The notes under the pieces were generated by a model. That model was not told the DNA's origin, made no database searches, and saw only the letters and a list, made by a program, of their open reading frames with translations. The translations under genes were made by a program, and so were the position numbers. Shown here one piece after another: positions 18,516-28,615 of a stretch of DNA of 64,000 nucleotides; position 1 is the first letter of the stretch; each line of letters begins with the position of its first letter. This stretch comes from Porphyridium purpureum (taxonomy: Eukaryota; Rhodophyta; Bangiophyceae; Porphyridiales; Porphyridiaceae): the NCBI GenBank assembly GCA_008690995.1, contig VRMN01000004.1, positions 372,001 through 436,000 of the forward strand, read 5' to 3'.

Positions 18516-18874
18516 GACCGTCGTATTTCTCGACAAAAAGCCAAGCAAAACGGAGAAAGTAAATGTAATCGTCGGAGCAAGGTCTGGCGCTCTGCGTCTG
18601 GAGTTCGCACAGCAGCTGGTACAAACAACCTCAAGGCCGATCCAAGCACATGAGAACCGGGAATGGTAAGCTTACACGTGCCGTCTTTACTCAAACTTTC
18701 TGAAAGGTTGCCGGACTCGAAATATATGTTTTGGCTATGCGACATGCTTCACCGACGACTCAGGCCCCGCAATCTCGGGGCACAGATCACTTTTGTTCAT
18801 CTCACGATCGCCGGCTTTCCTCTCCCACCAAAATAAAGGAGCGACAAAGACCTGATTTCATGTCGAACAGACGC
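18516..18874. other. Intergenic, 359 bp, convergent 3' ends
   Basis: Lies between the RPT1 stop and the kinase stop. AT-richer than the genes, with AATAAA inside 'aaaataaag' near 18832 as a possible poly(A) signal. No gene or RNA seen. Confidence 0.45.
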
Positions 18875-20176
18875 TTAGATACCTAAAAGGTCGATGCCAT
18901 CCAGCTCGTTTTTGATGGATTCATGTTTCAAAAGCCGCGGATCGGTTGTGATCTCATACTGCGAGTTGGGTCCCACCTCACTTGTCCAGCGGTGATTCAA
19001 GGCCTCCGTGGCTGACAGCCGCAGTTTGGGGTCCTTTCTTAGGAGCCCTGCGATCAAATCCTTCGCATCTTCTGAAACAGTCGCAAAATACTTGACGGGG
19101 AATTCCAGCTCACGATTCATGGCCTCATGAAACGCGAGCTCCTTGGTCTTGCCCACAAACGGAAATTTACCGCTCAGCAAGTAGTATAATGACACACCCA
19201 TCGCCCACATATCTATCTTTGTGTCGTACTGATGGCCGGCGACAATTTCCGGTGCCAGGAAGAATGGCGTGCCCACATGTGTCGCCATCATGTACTCCTC
19301 GTCGTCTTCCATGGCTACCATGCCAGACAAGCCAAAGTCTGTCAGCTTAGCCGTGAGCGGTGGCTCCGTGCCTGTGCACAAAAAGTTGGCCGGTTTGATA
19401 TCGCGATGCACAATTCCCTTCTCGTGGAGGTACTCGAGCGCAGAAAAAAGCTGTGAAAATACATTTGCGACTTCAGCCTCGCCCAGCCTTTTCTGCTTTG
19501 CCAGGCCGTCGAACAGGTCGCCGCCTGCGCAGTATTCCATCACAAAGTAGAGTTTTTCGTCAGTCTCAAATATATCGTACAGGCGCACAATGTTTTTGTG
19601 CCGAATACCGCGCATAATGAAAACTTCGCGTTCGAGATACTTTGTATGCTTTGCGCGCTTATCTGCATCGCCCTTTTCGATAATTTTGATGACATAGTCC
19701 TGGGTATCGTTTTCGTCCCGCGACTTTGCCTTCCGGACCGAGCCAAACGCGCCCACGCCTATTTCCTTTCCGAACATGTAATGCTTCTTGATGCTCTGGT
19801 TGGAAGCGTCTTCGAACGCACGCACCCACGCCTCCTGCTCCTCACTCGAGCTGGCAAACAATTCGAGCTTCCGGTCGGCCATTTCGACAAACAGCTGTCC
19901 TGGCTTGGTGCCGGCGTAAACCTTACACTCCAGCACCGACTTTTCCCAGCTCGGCGGCGCGCCCTGATCCTTGTGCGAGGAGAGGACGGCGCCATGCAGG
20001 CGCAGAAACCGGCGCACTTTCATCTTGGTCGCCTTGCCTGCCTTCATCAAGTAGCCCTCGAGCACGCTTCCCGTGCCATGCCGCAGCTGCGCCGACGCAT
20101 TGAAAGAGCCTCGCCGGTCCATCAGCTCCATCGTCCGATCAGGACGCCGCTTTCCCGCAGCCACTGGGTTCAACAT
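18875..20176 (-). CDS. PH-domain protein kinase, CAMK group
   Basis: 433 residues from the ATG at 20176 (frame open upstream only to GTG). A PH domain (about 37-125; VLEGYLMKAGKATKMKVRRF at its start, EEQEAWVRAFEDA in its last helix) precedes a complete kinase domain (about 132-395). Kinase landmarks are GVGAFGSV, the catalytic lysine in YVIKIIEKG, EYCAGGDLFD, HRDIKPANFL, DFGLSG and APEIVAGHQYDTKIDMWAMG. The catalytic and magnesium-binding residues are present, so it should be active. The subdomains look CAMK-like, whereas the better-known PH-kinase fusions (AKT) belong to the AGC group. A role in phosphoinositide-linked membrane signalling is inferred from the PH domain. The upstream region is shared with the divergent glycerol dehydrogenase gene. 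Confidence 0.9.
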   Translation of the reverse strand: MLNPVAAGKRRPDRTMELMDRRGSFNASAQLRHGTGSVLEGYLMKAGKATKMKVRRFLRLHGAVLSSHKDQGAPPSWEKSVLECKVYAGTKPGQLFVEMADRKLELFASSSEEQEAWVRAFEDASNQSIKKHYMFGKEIGVGAFGSVRKAKSRDENDTQDYVIKIIEKGDADKRAKHTKYLEREVFIMRGIRHKNIVRLYDIFETDEKLYFVMEYCAGGDLFDGLAKQKRLGEAEVANVFSQLFSALEYLHEKGIVHRDIKPANFLCTGTEPPLTAKLTDFGLSGMVAMEDDEEYMMATHVGTPFFLAPEIVAGHQYDTKIDMWAMGVSLYYLLSGKFPFVGKTKELAFHEAMNRELEFPVKYFATVSEDAKDLIAGLLRKDPKLRLSATEALNHRWTSEVGPNSQYEITTDPRLLKHESIKNELDGIDLLGI

Positions 20177-20386
20177 CTTGACTTGTACAACCACACGACT
20201 CTCGCTCTATTCGTGCCTCCCTCCGCTTGGTCTCTCAACCCATCCTTCCTCACTTTCATCCCTCTCCCCACCTCCACCTCTACTCCAACCGCCCGTTCCT
20301 CCAAAACGCGCAGGTATCGAATCCAGTCCGCTGTACACCCACACCACACTTTCCCTTTTTCACCTCGATTTACTACCCCCACCACA

Positions 20387-20393
20387 ACTGTAC
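20387..20393 (+). promoter_or_regulatory. ACTGTAC motif before the PH-kinase gene
   Basis: Exact match, 211 bp upstream of the kinase ATG at 20176. Confidence 0.5.
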
Positions 20394-20702
20394 CTCAGAG
20401 CATCCAGCAAGATGACCGCCGGATGAACCGAGCCGATAAGGAATCGGTCAGGAGCCAGCCCCGTGCGTTCAGCGCCGCGAGTACGTTACAAGAACGCGGG
20501 ACGAGGAACGCCAGAAGTGTCGCGCGTATGCACGATCGCTAGAAGACAGGACGACAGGAAGCCTGCATGAGATGTGTTTGTGGCCATCAAAGGTAGCCAA
20601 GTGTTTAGTGGCTATGCCGATGATTCCAAGGAGCGGACCTCTTTCAGTAAATTTGACTTGATCCACCACGTTCAAACGCAACAGAACCTCCTCAGAACTT
20701 CT

Positions 20703-20709
20703 ACTGTAC
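20703..20709 (+). promoter_or_regulatory. ACTGTAC motif before gldA
   Basis: Exact match followed by CTC, as in several other copies; 293 bp upstream of the glycerol dehydrogenase ATG. Confidence 0.5.
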
Positions 20710-21001
20710 CTCTGTGGCCACCCAAAAAAAAACCCAAGCGCCTTGTGTGCGTTCCACGTCGAAACGCCTGCGCGGTTCTTTTTAGATTTTTCGTGGCGCA
20801 GGCGGCAGGTGTTTTGTCTACTTGGAAACAGCGGCGTTGCTAATTGGATGCGAAGGACGTCTTTGGAGTGCGGGAGGTTGAAGGGGAAGGGAAGAAGAGA
20901 GAACGAGAGAAGAAGGGAAAGACAAAGTGAAGGACTGGAGTGAAAGCGTTGGATAGAGAGAGAGAGTGGGTGTGTGCGTGCGTGCGTGTGCGTGGGGAAA
21001 T

Positions 21002-22120
21002 ATGGATGAGCGGTTGATTGCACAGACGTGCTTTCCGTCCCGGTATGTGCAGGGACCGGCGGCATTGGGAATGATTCCGCGCATCGCGAAAGGGTTTGGC
21101 GGTCGCGCGTTGATGATCACAGATCCGTTTGTCGCAGATAAGGTGCTCCCTACCGTGCAGGATAAGCTGCAGGGCGCAGATTTGGTGATCGAGAAGTTTG
21201 GCGGTGAGTGCACCGATGATGAAATCGATCGGCTCGTGGCCATTGGCAAGGAGCGCCAGTGCGAGTCTGTGATCGGCTTTGGCGGCGGGAAGACGCTGGA
21301 TACCGCAAAGGCCGTGTCTGCGTACATGCAGGTCCAGATCATCATTGTGCCCACACTCGCGTCCACAGACGCGCCCTGCTCGGCGCGCGCCGTCATCTAC
21401 AAGCCCACGGGCGAGGTCGTGCGGTACCTTGACCTGCCAAAGAATCCGGACGTCGTTTTGCTGGACACAGAGCTCATCGTCAAGGCGCCCGTCCGCTTCC
21501 TTATCTCTGGCATTGGCGACGCGCTCAGCACGTGGTTCGAGGCAGAAAGCTGCATGACCAAGGGCGCCGCCAACAGCACGTGCGGCGCCGGCCACTTGCA
21601 TCCAGGAACCATGACCGCCTACGCGCTCGCCAAGCTTTGCTACGAAACCCTTTGCGAGTACGGTACGCTTGCCGTCATGAGCGCCAAAGCAGGTGCTTGC
21701 ACCCCGGCGTTCGAGAAGGTGGTCGAGGCAAACACGTTGCTTAGCGGCCTAGGCTTTGAGAGCGGCGGGCTCGGCGCCGCACACGCCATCCACAATGGCT
21801 TGTCGGAGCTCGAGGAATGTCACAAGTACATGCACGGCGAAAAGGTCGCTTTTGGCGTACTGGCCGGACTGTTCTTCGCGGATAAGTCACAGGAAGTCAT
21901 TGACAAAGTGTACAAGCTGTGTGAAGACGTCGGTTTGCCCACCACGCTCGCCGACCTTGGTGTCAAGGAAGTCACGGAAGAGAAGCTGAAAATCGTCGCC
22001 GAGCGCACATGTGTGCCAGAGGAGACCATTCACAACGAGCTTCGTCCAGGCCTGCCGTCTCAGGTGATCCAGGCCATCAAAGCCGCTGACGCCGAGGGCC
22101 GACGCCGCAAGGGCATGTAG
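21002..22120 (+). CDS. gldA: Glycerol dehydrogenase, bacterial GldA type
   Basis: 372 residues from the ATG at 21002; earlier in-frame starts are GTG only. Iron/zinc-containing alcohol dehydrogenase family, the NAD-linked enzyme oxidising glycerol to dihydroxyacetone. The NAD loop is GFGGGKTLDTAKAV, the substrate region PTLASTDAPCSA, and the metal ligands sit in GIGDALSTWFEAE (Asp), AAHAIHNGL (His) and YMHGEKVAFG (His). The match to the bacterial enzyme, as I remember it, is long and nearly gap-free (FGGECxxxEIDRL, ANTxLSGxGFESGGL). There is no obvious plastid or mitochondrial leader, so a cytosolic location is likely. Red algae use the glycerol galactoside floridoside as a compatible solute, which gives a plausible role. 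A bacterial origin is possible but unproven. Confidence 0.92.
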   Translation: MDERLIAQTCFPSRYVQGPAALGMIPRIAKGFGGRALMITDPFVADKVLPTVQDKLQGADLVIEKFGGECTDDEIDRLVAIGKERQCESVIGFGGGKTLDTAKAVSAYMQVQIIIVPTLASTDAPCSARAVIYKPTGEVVRYLDLPKNPDVVLLDTELIVKAPVRFLISGIGDALSTWFEAESCMTKGAANSTCGAGHLHPGTMTAYALAKLCYETLCEYGTLAVMSAKAGACTPAFEKVVEANTLLSGLGFESGGLGAAHAIHNGLSELEECHKYMHGEKVAFGVLAGLFFADKSQEVIDKVYKLCEDVGLPTTLADLGVKEVTEEKLKIVAERTCVPEETIHNELRPGLPSQVIQAIKAADAEGRRRKGM

Positions 22121-22475
22121 AGTATAGATCTCGATGTAGCATTCGCCCGCCCGTTCTTGTTACACATCTCCAAAGGTCGTTTTTCTCTTAGACTAGTCAC
22201 CCAAGGTAAACGATCGTGGTTGCCGACGTTCACGTGAACGTTGATGTTTTCATTTTTCCTTTTTCTTACGAGGTTCGGCACGCAACAGCTACCAGACGCT
22301 TCCTTTGGACACGGTGTGGAGACGTGCCATTTTGGACGAGCTAAATCCGCCTCGGCCGGCCTTCTCGGAAACGCACTTGCTTCATGCAGTCGCCTTACCT
22401 CACGTCTCAGATGATATACACGACATCGCGAGGCACTGAGAGCGAAAGAGAACGTAGGGACTTTGCTTTCCAGAT
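22121..22475. other. Intergenic, 355 bp, convergent 3' ends
   Basis: Between gldA and RPT3 stops. A GAACGTTGATG/TTCACGTGAACG area at about 22225-22245 contains the palindrome GTTCACGTGAAC (CACGTG core). No gene seen. Confidence 0.45.
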
Positions 22476-23729
22476 TTACTTGTAGAAATGGAAGTCGCCA
22501 CTATCCTTCTTGATATTCTTTTTGTACGCCGCCTCAAAGTCGGCAGGCAGCACCTTGTACCTCGAGCGACGGACAGCAAGCATGCCCGCCTCCTGGCAGA
22601 TCGCGGTAATCTCAGCCCCGCTGAGCTTCTCTGGCCTGCTCACATAATCTTCCAGATCTACGTCCTCGCTCAAGTTCATTTTCGCTGTGACCACTTGGAA
22701 AATCAGGCGCTTCTGTCTCCTATCAGGCAGCGGGAATTCAATTTTGCGGTCGAGTCGACCCGGTCGAAGCAGCGCCGGGTCCAGCGTGTCGATACGGTTG
22801 GTGCACATGATCACCTTGACGTTGGTGTGCTGGTCGAATCCGTCCATCTGATTCAGCAGCTCCATGAGAATGCGCTGCACCTCGCGATCTGCGCCAGTCT
22901 GTGCATCAAAGCGCTTTGTGGCGATCGCGTCGATTTCATCGATGAAAATAATTGCCGGTTCGTTCTCGCGGGCGAGGCGAAACACGTCGCGCACCATGCG
23001 CGGCCCTTCGCCGAGGTATTTTTGCACAAATTCAGAGCCCACCACTCGGATGAAGCTGGCGGTGGTCTGCGCCGCGACCGCTTTCGCAAGCATCGTTTTC
23101 CCTGTTCCGGGAGGGCCATACAACAACACGCCGCGCGGAGGATCGATTCCGATTTGCTTGTACAAGTCCGCGTGCGTCAGAGGCAACTCCACAGCCTCGC
23201 GAATCTCCTGCTTCTGAATATCGCAGCCTCCGATATCGGCAAAAGTCACGTCTGGCTTCTCGCCGGCTCCTACCATGGAAATGGTGGAGTCGGCCTCGGG
23301 CGGCAAAATGTCCACCAGAGCGTTCGAGTGCCGGTGCAGCGCAACGGAGGAGGAAGGCCTCAAGAGCTCACGATTCAGCGTGGACAAGATACGAACGTGG
23401 TAGTTGGACCCCGTCGTTGATCCCACGATCCCTGTGTTGGCGTCCACCATTTCGAGAAACTGGCCGATAACCAACGGCACCGACTGGATCCGCTTGACCT
23501 CCTCCTGAGCGTGCAAAAGCTCATTCTTCAAGTTTTTCATCTCGTCCTTGATGTAACCCTCCTGGATCTCAAGAAACTCTAGCTGCCGCTGCAACGCCTT
23601 GAGCCGAACGTACAGATCCTCCGACCCGGCCGCACTGGGGGTTGGCACGTGCTGCACAGCCGCCGCCGTATCCATTTTCTTGGCGTCGTCCCCGTGCACG
23701 TTCAGTGCAGGCGCCGTGTCGACCTCCAT
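22476..23729 (-). CDS. RPT3: 26S proteasome regulatory ATPase RPT3 (PSMC4)
   Basis: 417 residues from the ATG at 23729 (upstream frame reaches only GTG). N-terminal coiled coil (about 45-85), OB domain, then AAA+: [20 protein letters not shown], Walker A GPPGTGKT, Walker B FIDEIDA, and [23 protein letters not shown]3-specific signatures are [20 protein letters not shown] and the C-terminal FYK, a hydrophobic-Tyr-X motif that docks in the 20S alpha ring and opens the gate. Human proteins read GPPGCGKT at Walker A; here Cys is Thr, a conservative change. It is the second RPT gene in 6 kb. It converges with gldA. Confidence 0.96.
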   Translation of the reverse strand: MEVDTAPALNVHGDDAKKMDTAAAVQHVPTPSAAGSEDLYVRLKALQRQLEFLEIQEGYIKDEMKNLKNELLHAQEEVKRIQSVPLVIGQFLEMVDANTGIVGSTTGSNYHVRILSTLNRELLRPSSSVALHRHSNALVDILPPEADSTISMVGAGEKPDVTFADIGGCDIQKQEIREAVELPLTHADLYKQIGIDPPRGVLLYGPPGTGKTMLAKAVAAQTTASFIRVVGSEFVQKYLGEGPRMVRDVFRLARENEPAIIFIDEIDAIATKRFDAQTGADREVQRILMELLNQMDGFDQHTNVKVIMCTNRIDTLDPALLRPGRLDRKIEFPLPDRRQKRLIFQVVTAKMNLSEDVDLEDYVSRPEKLSGAEITAICQEAGMLAVRRSRYKVLPADFEAAYKKNIKKDSGDFHFYK

Positions 23730-25340
23730 CGCCCCTCCGTCGCCGGGTGCCTCCACACTTCACACGGGTCAGGAACACACGTGGAGAACCGAACGCACAC
23801 GCGCGATTCTTTCTTTTCCACGAATTTTCAGGGGACCCGGCGTTCTCCACCGGAAGGGTGACGCTTCTCTTTCCCGCGCTCCTTACCTACGGGACACGTT
23901 TGCGTTATGCGCCGCAAGCACTCGTTCTAGCCGCAATTCACGTGAGCGTCCGCGCCTGTCGCCGCCGTCTTCCTTTCCTCCCTCACAACGCCGATCTTCT
24001 GCGACTTGGCAAACGCTGGCAGGCAATGAATGTTTAAAAAACTATTAAAAAAGCTAGAGGAAGAGAAATGCGGCATTGCATTTCAATGCCTTGTGTGTTG
24101 GGCGAAAGGGATGAGACGATGGTATTCGATAGTCGAGCCGAATGCATTCCACTGTGACGCGATTGAGAATAATCTGCGGCGGCTTTTCTGTGTTCGACTC
24201 AGTGCGCGTACACCACGTATGCACAACACTCAACATGCGGCAGCCAGCGCGCTGCTGCGGCCCTGCGTGGCACCGAAGTCTCCAACTCTCTCTAATAACG
24301 ACTCTGCGAGCATGACAAAGCCAGCCGTTTTCGCCTCGGCCCGCGTGCCTCAATGCGGGCGCCTGCTGCATATAGGACAAAGACAGAGTCGTATCCTTCA
24401 ACCAGTCTGACACCACACACTCTCCATCTGCCTGTGTGGCGCGTCGACTTCCCAAAAGCTGCGGTCTTCTGGCCAGTCATAGACATGGCCGTTCATCATC
24501 CACAGGACTAGTTCGTCAAGTCCTAGCCTGGCTTGTACCACGTCCATCTTTTTGTTTCTCACAAGGTCAGACCACTCTATCCTGCATCCTGCGCGTGGTG
24601 CTGCAGACACCATCCCAACGATGCTTCCCCCGGTAGCCCAGCATCCCTTCCGCTTTCACCACCACGAGGCACAGGACCTCTTGTACGGGCAGTACCTCAA
24701 TGTCCAGTGCCCCGAGCCCGACCTGCTTCCACGACACCCAACAAAGGCCGCCACGTAGCACGTTCGCGCAACAGGTGAATGCGGCGTGCGAATCTCTTGC
24801 GACACTGCGAACGTGCGTGCCGCCCACCGCTTGGCGACAACAACAACAACACCCACCGCAGCGGCGTACCTGCGTGCCCGCGAGCTTTCCGCCTGGCCAT
24901 TGCGGAGTTTAGCGCACGCGCCACAAGTCGCCTTCTCAATTCGCGTCGTTTCCTGGTACCTAACGAACGGGTGCCGCCACGCTCAAGTGCCGTGGTTCGT
25001 GAGTTGGTCGCACCATCGACCGCTGTGCCTTGTGTAAAGTGAGTGGAAAGCGTCGACAAAGTAGCCAAGGTGTTCGTTGACTTGGTCTCTGTGATTGTGT
25101 GTGTCTGTTGGGAGTTTACAAGAGGTTGGGACGCTGCTTGCGCGCCGGAAGGGAATCGCGCTTTGCATGGTTGTGCGCGGGGGTATGCGTGCGTTGGAAG
25201 GGTTGCTGCGTGGGGGGAACGGACAGACAAGTCGCTTTTGCGCGGGCGCCTGGTGGCGGTTCGGAGCAGCAACGGGGTAGCGTGCGGGGATACGGCTGTT
25301 TGGAGTCTGGAATCGGCGGACGTTGTGTTTGGCGCGAGGC
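23730..25340. other. Intergenic, 1.6 kb between RPT3 and the RING gene
   Basis: No supported gene. Several 70-190-codon frames on both strands (for example 24697-25272 minus) are rich in R, T, H and A without domains. The part near 25060-25340 is GT-rich on the plus strand and probably belongs to the leader of the RING gene. No tRNA or other RNA found by eye. No ACTGTAC copy in this interval. Confidence 0.5.
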
Positions 25341-26642
25341 ATGTCGGAAAGGCGTACGTGCGTGGTGTGCCTGAGCTCGCGCCGCAGGTTCCGCTTTTTG
25401 AAGTTGCTGCCGTGCGAGCATAGCAATGTGTGCTACGACTGCATCACCAAGCTGCATACGCCATGCTGCCCGTCGTGCCGCACGGAAGTGCGGCTCATCG
25501 TGCTGAACAATGGCATAGAGCGACCCATAGAGGCCATTGAATATGAAATGCGCGCGCGTGACGAGCAGGCTCACGCCGCGACTTTGCAGGTCGTGCTCGT
25601 AGGCGAACAAGGCAGCGGTGCGCGGTCCGTGCTCGACCTCTTGGTCAAAGAGTTGTATTGTCTGGATCGAAATGACCCGCAGGTCGCACAGTCGCATGGA
25701 TTCAGCTTGTCGGAACGGATCCTCGGGCAAGACAACGCGCGGGCCCGCGCCGCGCACGCTCGGCCACCCCAAGGAAGTGGTATCGAGCATCCGCTGCACA
25801 GCGCAGAGCTCGTCAATGCAACGGGGTCTGCTGGCCGGTGGCGCTGGAAGGATGCATCTCAACGCCGGAAGCACGACGCGGGAGCGGGGCTGCACGAGCT
25901 GGAGAAGGCCAAAATTCGTGCTCGCGTCCCGACCAGCAGCAACGCGGCTGCTGTCGACCAAGCTTGCAGAGAGCCTGCGTTCGAGGACCTGCGCGTCAGC
26001 GAGCTTCAGGGGGGTGGAGACATGACAACCGACAGTGAAATGGTGGTGTGGGGTGCCCACAGCCGTTTCTCGCCAAATATGAGTGCGCACGGCGTGCCCA
26101 TTCGCCTCACACTGGTGAACACTGTCCGCGAGCCTTCACACGCCGACGTGCGAGGAGTCATGGAAGACCTGGTGAGTCTCAAGCCGGACGTCATCGTGAT
26201 GTGTGCATCTTTCCACGACCGCACGTCGTTTTCAGGCATGGTGTCTTGGGATCGTCTGATTCGCACCAAGCACGCAGACATCCCGCGGCTGTGGAATCTA
26301 ATCCAGCGGCCAGGCTTTGATGCGCTGAACGCCGGCGGCGTCGATATACGCATGGATGTGCCAAGCGCCATACAAGACATTCCTGATCAGCCTTTGCGCC
26401 CCAAAGGTGGGTTTTTCATCACGGCTCCACATGCTCACGTCTTCAAGCTCGACTTGCGGAAAATGGTCGAGGCCATGCTGTGCCACGGAAGCAAACGACC
26501 AGGCTTCATTAATGGTGTGTACAAGCCGCGCACGTTGACCGATCGATTGCGCGGTTTCATGAATACTGTTATCGAGCGCTCGACGGAGGATCCTGTTACG
26601 ATGGATGCCGCCGAGCGCATGAGGACTGGTACCGGACCGTAA
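25341..26642 (+). CDS. RING-finger protein with degenerate Ras/Rho-like domain
   Basis: 433 residues from the ATG at 25341. A C3HC4 RING sits at residues 6-48 (CVVC, then CEHSNVCYDC, then CPSC), implying E3 ubiquitin ligase activity. From about residue 82 the sequence ATLQVVLVGEQGSGARSVLDLLV resembles the first strand, P-loop and helix of a Ras-like GTPase, but the GKS/T positions read A and R. A disordered spacer (about 125-225) is followed by IRLTLVNT, DVIVMCASFHDRTSF and a final helix near KLDLRKMVEAML. These resemble the remaining strands of a Rho-like fold, without clear DxxG or NKxD motifs. I infer a RING E3 with a nucleotide-independent GTPase-like binding module. No known family is recognised for the whole protein. 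Confidence 0.65.
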   Translation: MSERRTCVVCLSSRRRFRFLKLLPCEHSNVCYDCITKLHTPCCPSCRTEVRLIVLNNGIERPIEAIEYEMRARDEQAHAATLQVVLVGEQGSGARSVLDLLVKELYCLDRNDPQVAQSHGFSLSERILGQDNARARAAHARPPQGSGIEHPLHSAELVNATGSAGRWRWKDASQRRKHDAGAGLHELEKAKIRARVPTSSNAAAVDQACREPAFEDLRVSELQGGGDMTTDSEMVVWGAHSRFSPNMSAHGVPIRLTLVNTVREPSHADVRGVMEDLVSLKPDVIVMCASFHDRTSFSGMVSWDRLIRTKHADIPRLWNLIQRPGFDALNAGGVDIRMDVPSAIQDIPDQPLRPKGGFFITAPHAHVFKLDLRKMVEAMLCHGSKRPGFINGVYKPRTLTDRLRGFMNTVIERSTEDPVTMDAAERMRTGTGP

Positions 26643-26962
26643 GAGCGTTGAGTACGTGGTGAGAGCACTTGGGGTCTGCCCCTGGCAGAAGTGGACGTCG
26701 AGCGCGGGGGAAGGCGTAAATGTATGTAAGATATAATGTGAGATGTTGTCATGTTTCGATGCGAATACGAAGGTGAACCGGTATGGAGGTGAATGATCCT
26801 CGAAGTAAAAGAAATCCGGTGGATTCCAAGATGAGTTGCGAAGAACGGCATTCCGACGAGATCGCTTTTCCCCTTGTTTACTATTCTCAGCACCGAATCC
26901 TACGCTCAAGTGCCGCTCCGCCAGAAAACATGCCGGTCGCCCGGCTGATCACCCGCGCACGC
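26643..26962. other. Intergenic, 320 bp, convergent 3' ends
   Basis: Between the RING gene stop and the psaO stop. Contains TGTAAATG/TGTATGTAAG-like words near 26716-26730 that may be 3'-end signals. No gene seen. Confidence 0.45.
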
Positions 26963-27385
26963 TCAGTAGTTTCCCTTGCGCAGGTTGTAGCCGACCGTGC
27001 CAAAGATGAGGGTGGCGAAGAGACCCACGTGCCACATTCCCATGAGCAGCCAGAACGGATCCGCGAGCTGCGGGCCCTGTGGCCAGCGCGAGAGGTTGTC
27101 TGAGATGGACGCCACGAACGCCGGCGTGAGGCCCTTTCCGTCCAGGAGCGGGATGTTTGACGGCACGGACGAGGGCACGACCCATCCAATCAGCGCGAGC
27201 CCAATCACGAGCGGGTTTGCGTCGAACGAGCTGCCCTCGGAGATCTCGTACCCGTCCTGCATCTTGAGCACCGCCCGCTGGCTGCGAGGCGCGTGCACAC
27301 TGCGCTGGTGCGCTCCCACCACACGCCGCGCGCTGACGCGCGACGCCGTCAACGATCCAGCTGCTGCGTTCACGAAAGCCGCCAT
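26963..27385 (-). CDS. PSAO: Photosystem I subunit O (PsaO), plastid precursor
   Basis: 140 residues from the ATG at 27385 (MAAFVNAAAGSLTASRVSAR). Residues 1 to about 50 look like a plastid transit peptide: rich in A, S, R and V, almost no acidic residues, ending near RAVLKMQDG. The mature part contains NPLVIGLALIGWVVPSSVPS and a second hydrophobic helix FWLLMGMWHVGLFATLIFG, ending YNLRKGNY, as in PsaO of plants and red algae. PsaO is a small two-helix subunit at the LHCI/PsaL side of photosystem I. It is the clearest proof that this genome belongs to a photosynthetic eukaryote. Copia copy 2 sits 405 bp upstream of its ATG. Confidence 0.94.
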   Translation of the reverse strand: MAAFVNAAAGSLTASRVSARRVVGAHQRSVHAPRSQRAVLKMQDGYEISEGSSFDANPLVIGLALIGWVVPSSVPSNIPLLDGKGLTPAFVASISDNLSRWPQGPQLADPFWLLMGMWHVGLFATLIFGTVGYNLRKGNY

Positions 27386-27789
27386 CCTACTCCTTTGCAA
27401 CTCTGACCCTCGTCTCCTCCACACTCACTCACCGATACTCCCACTCTCCCTCAATCTTCCCCTCTGCTTACCTCACGTCAAACTTGGAGCTAAAGTATCG
27501 AAGTCCTCCTTCCCACTCGCCTCGCTCAAGAATCCCCAAAACATGCCCCGAACGTGATCCCTATAAAATCCAACCCGTTTTGTTACAAAACAACTCAAGC
27601 TCCTGCCAAGCCCGCGCCAGTTTGCTACTTATCTCCGCGCTCGACCTCGCACGAGATGTGCACTGTACCTTTGTCGCCCCCACAACCCCAAAACGCCAAA
27701 ACGCACAACCAGTCGCACCCCAGTTCTCTCCACTGTACCCCCCCTCTTTCTCCTTCGTTTCGAGTTGTCCAAACGGGTTCGAACGTCAG
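27386..27789. other. psaO upstream region, 404 bp, left flank of copia copy 2
   Basis: Pyrimidine-rich plus strand (purine-rich in psaO sense) at about 27393-27475, two ACTGTAC motifs, then the 5-bp target duplication GTCAG at 27785-27789. Confidence 0.55.
27662..27738 (+). promoter_or_regulatory. Two ACTGTAC motifs before psaO
   Basis: ACTGTAC at 27662-27668 and 27732-27738, 70 bp apart and 277-347 bp before the psaO ATG. They form the left half of a four-motif cluster split by copia copy 2. Confidence 0.55.
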
Positions 27790-28586
27790 CGTGGAATTTT
27801 AGGGTTCCGCCCCGAGAGACGCCGTAGGGTTTTGAGTACAAAACCCTAGAAAGTTCTATGATGAAAGATTGTTCGAGAAGCGTGATGATCTCGGACCTGC
27901 GAAATGTTTGTCATTGTCGTTTTGTGTGGCCTTGTGCAAAGGTCAAAGGCCGGCCGAAGCTTCTGGATTCGTTCTTGACGCGCCCTCCCGGCCATTTTCC
28001 GGATACGTGGCCGGCTGTGGTTGCGAGTTGTGGAACGAATCAAAACCTGTGGTGGAAATTCGTCCTGTTGGAGAAATTTGTTCTCCCGTCCTTGCTGGAA
28101 AGAGCAAGGACGAAGGGTATAAAAGGACGAAGGGGCAAGCTGGTTCCCAGGAATTTCCAGGTCAAGGTAGAAGAAGAGGTAAGGGCAAATAGAATAAAAA
28201 GAGAATTGGTTAGTTGGATTGAGGCAGTCGTTGGAAGACTTGGGTTGGATTTGCGGGAGAGGCACGCTAGCGTGTTGTGCGAGCGGATATCGGTCTGGAG
28301 TGTTTTTAAAAAGGCAGCTGGGGTTTAAACGTACCTTCCATCACCCTTCACTTGTCAAGACCGGTCCACTCCCTCTCGTAGTCCCCTATAAGTTGAATTT
28401 TCTGTCCTCTCTTCCTTTCTAGCCACTTTTCTCTGATTGTCCTGCTTGTCCTTCCGTTCGTTTCGGTGTGTCGGTTCGTCGTCGGTTTGTCAGTTTCCGG
28501 GGTGTGGCGGTTTCCAGTTCCTGTTATCGGTGAAGCGGTCCGGTTTTGTTGATTCGGTTACAAAGCAGAAAGGGAGAAATTCCAAG
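27790..28586 (+). repeat. 5' LTR of copia copy 2
   Basis: 797 bp, CGTGGAATTT...AAATTCCAAG, followed at once by the primer site TGGTATCA. It carries the same two hairpins and TATAAAA as the copy 1 LTRs. Confidence 0.95.
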
Positions 28587-28615
28587 TGGTATCATCGCCC
28601 GGTTGTTTGGAGAAA

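Larger units (their letters stand above)
20177..21001. other. Divergent promoter region, 825 bp
   Basis: Serves the kinase (leftward) and glycerol dehydrogenase (rightward). Each side has one ACTGTAC (20387, 20703) and a strand-matched purine leader: pyrimidine-rich plus strand at about 20217-20290, purine-rich at about 20880-20973. No gene seen. Confidence 0.55.

Noticed and set aside
22225-22245. GTTCACGTGAAC palindrome with CACGTG core
   Set aside because: It lies between two convergent 3' ends and is single, so a G-box role is not supported.
24697-25272. 191-codon minus frame before the RING gene
   Set aside because: Rich in R, T, H and A, no hydrophobic core, overlaps leader of the RING gene.
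27765-27789. GGTTCGAAC beside copia copy 2, resembling a tRNA B box
   Set aside because: No A box or cloverleaf can be drawn upstream. A Pol III-linked insertion site, as for yeast Ty elements, is therefore not supported.
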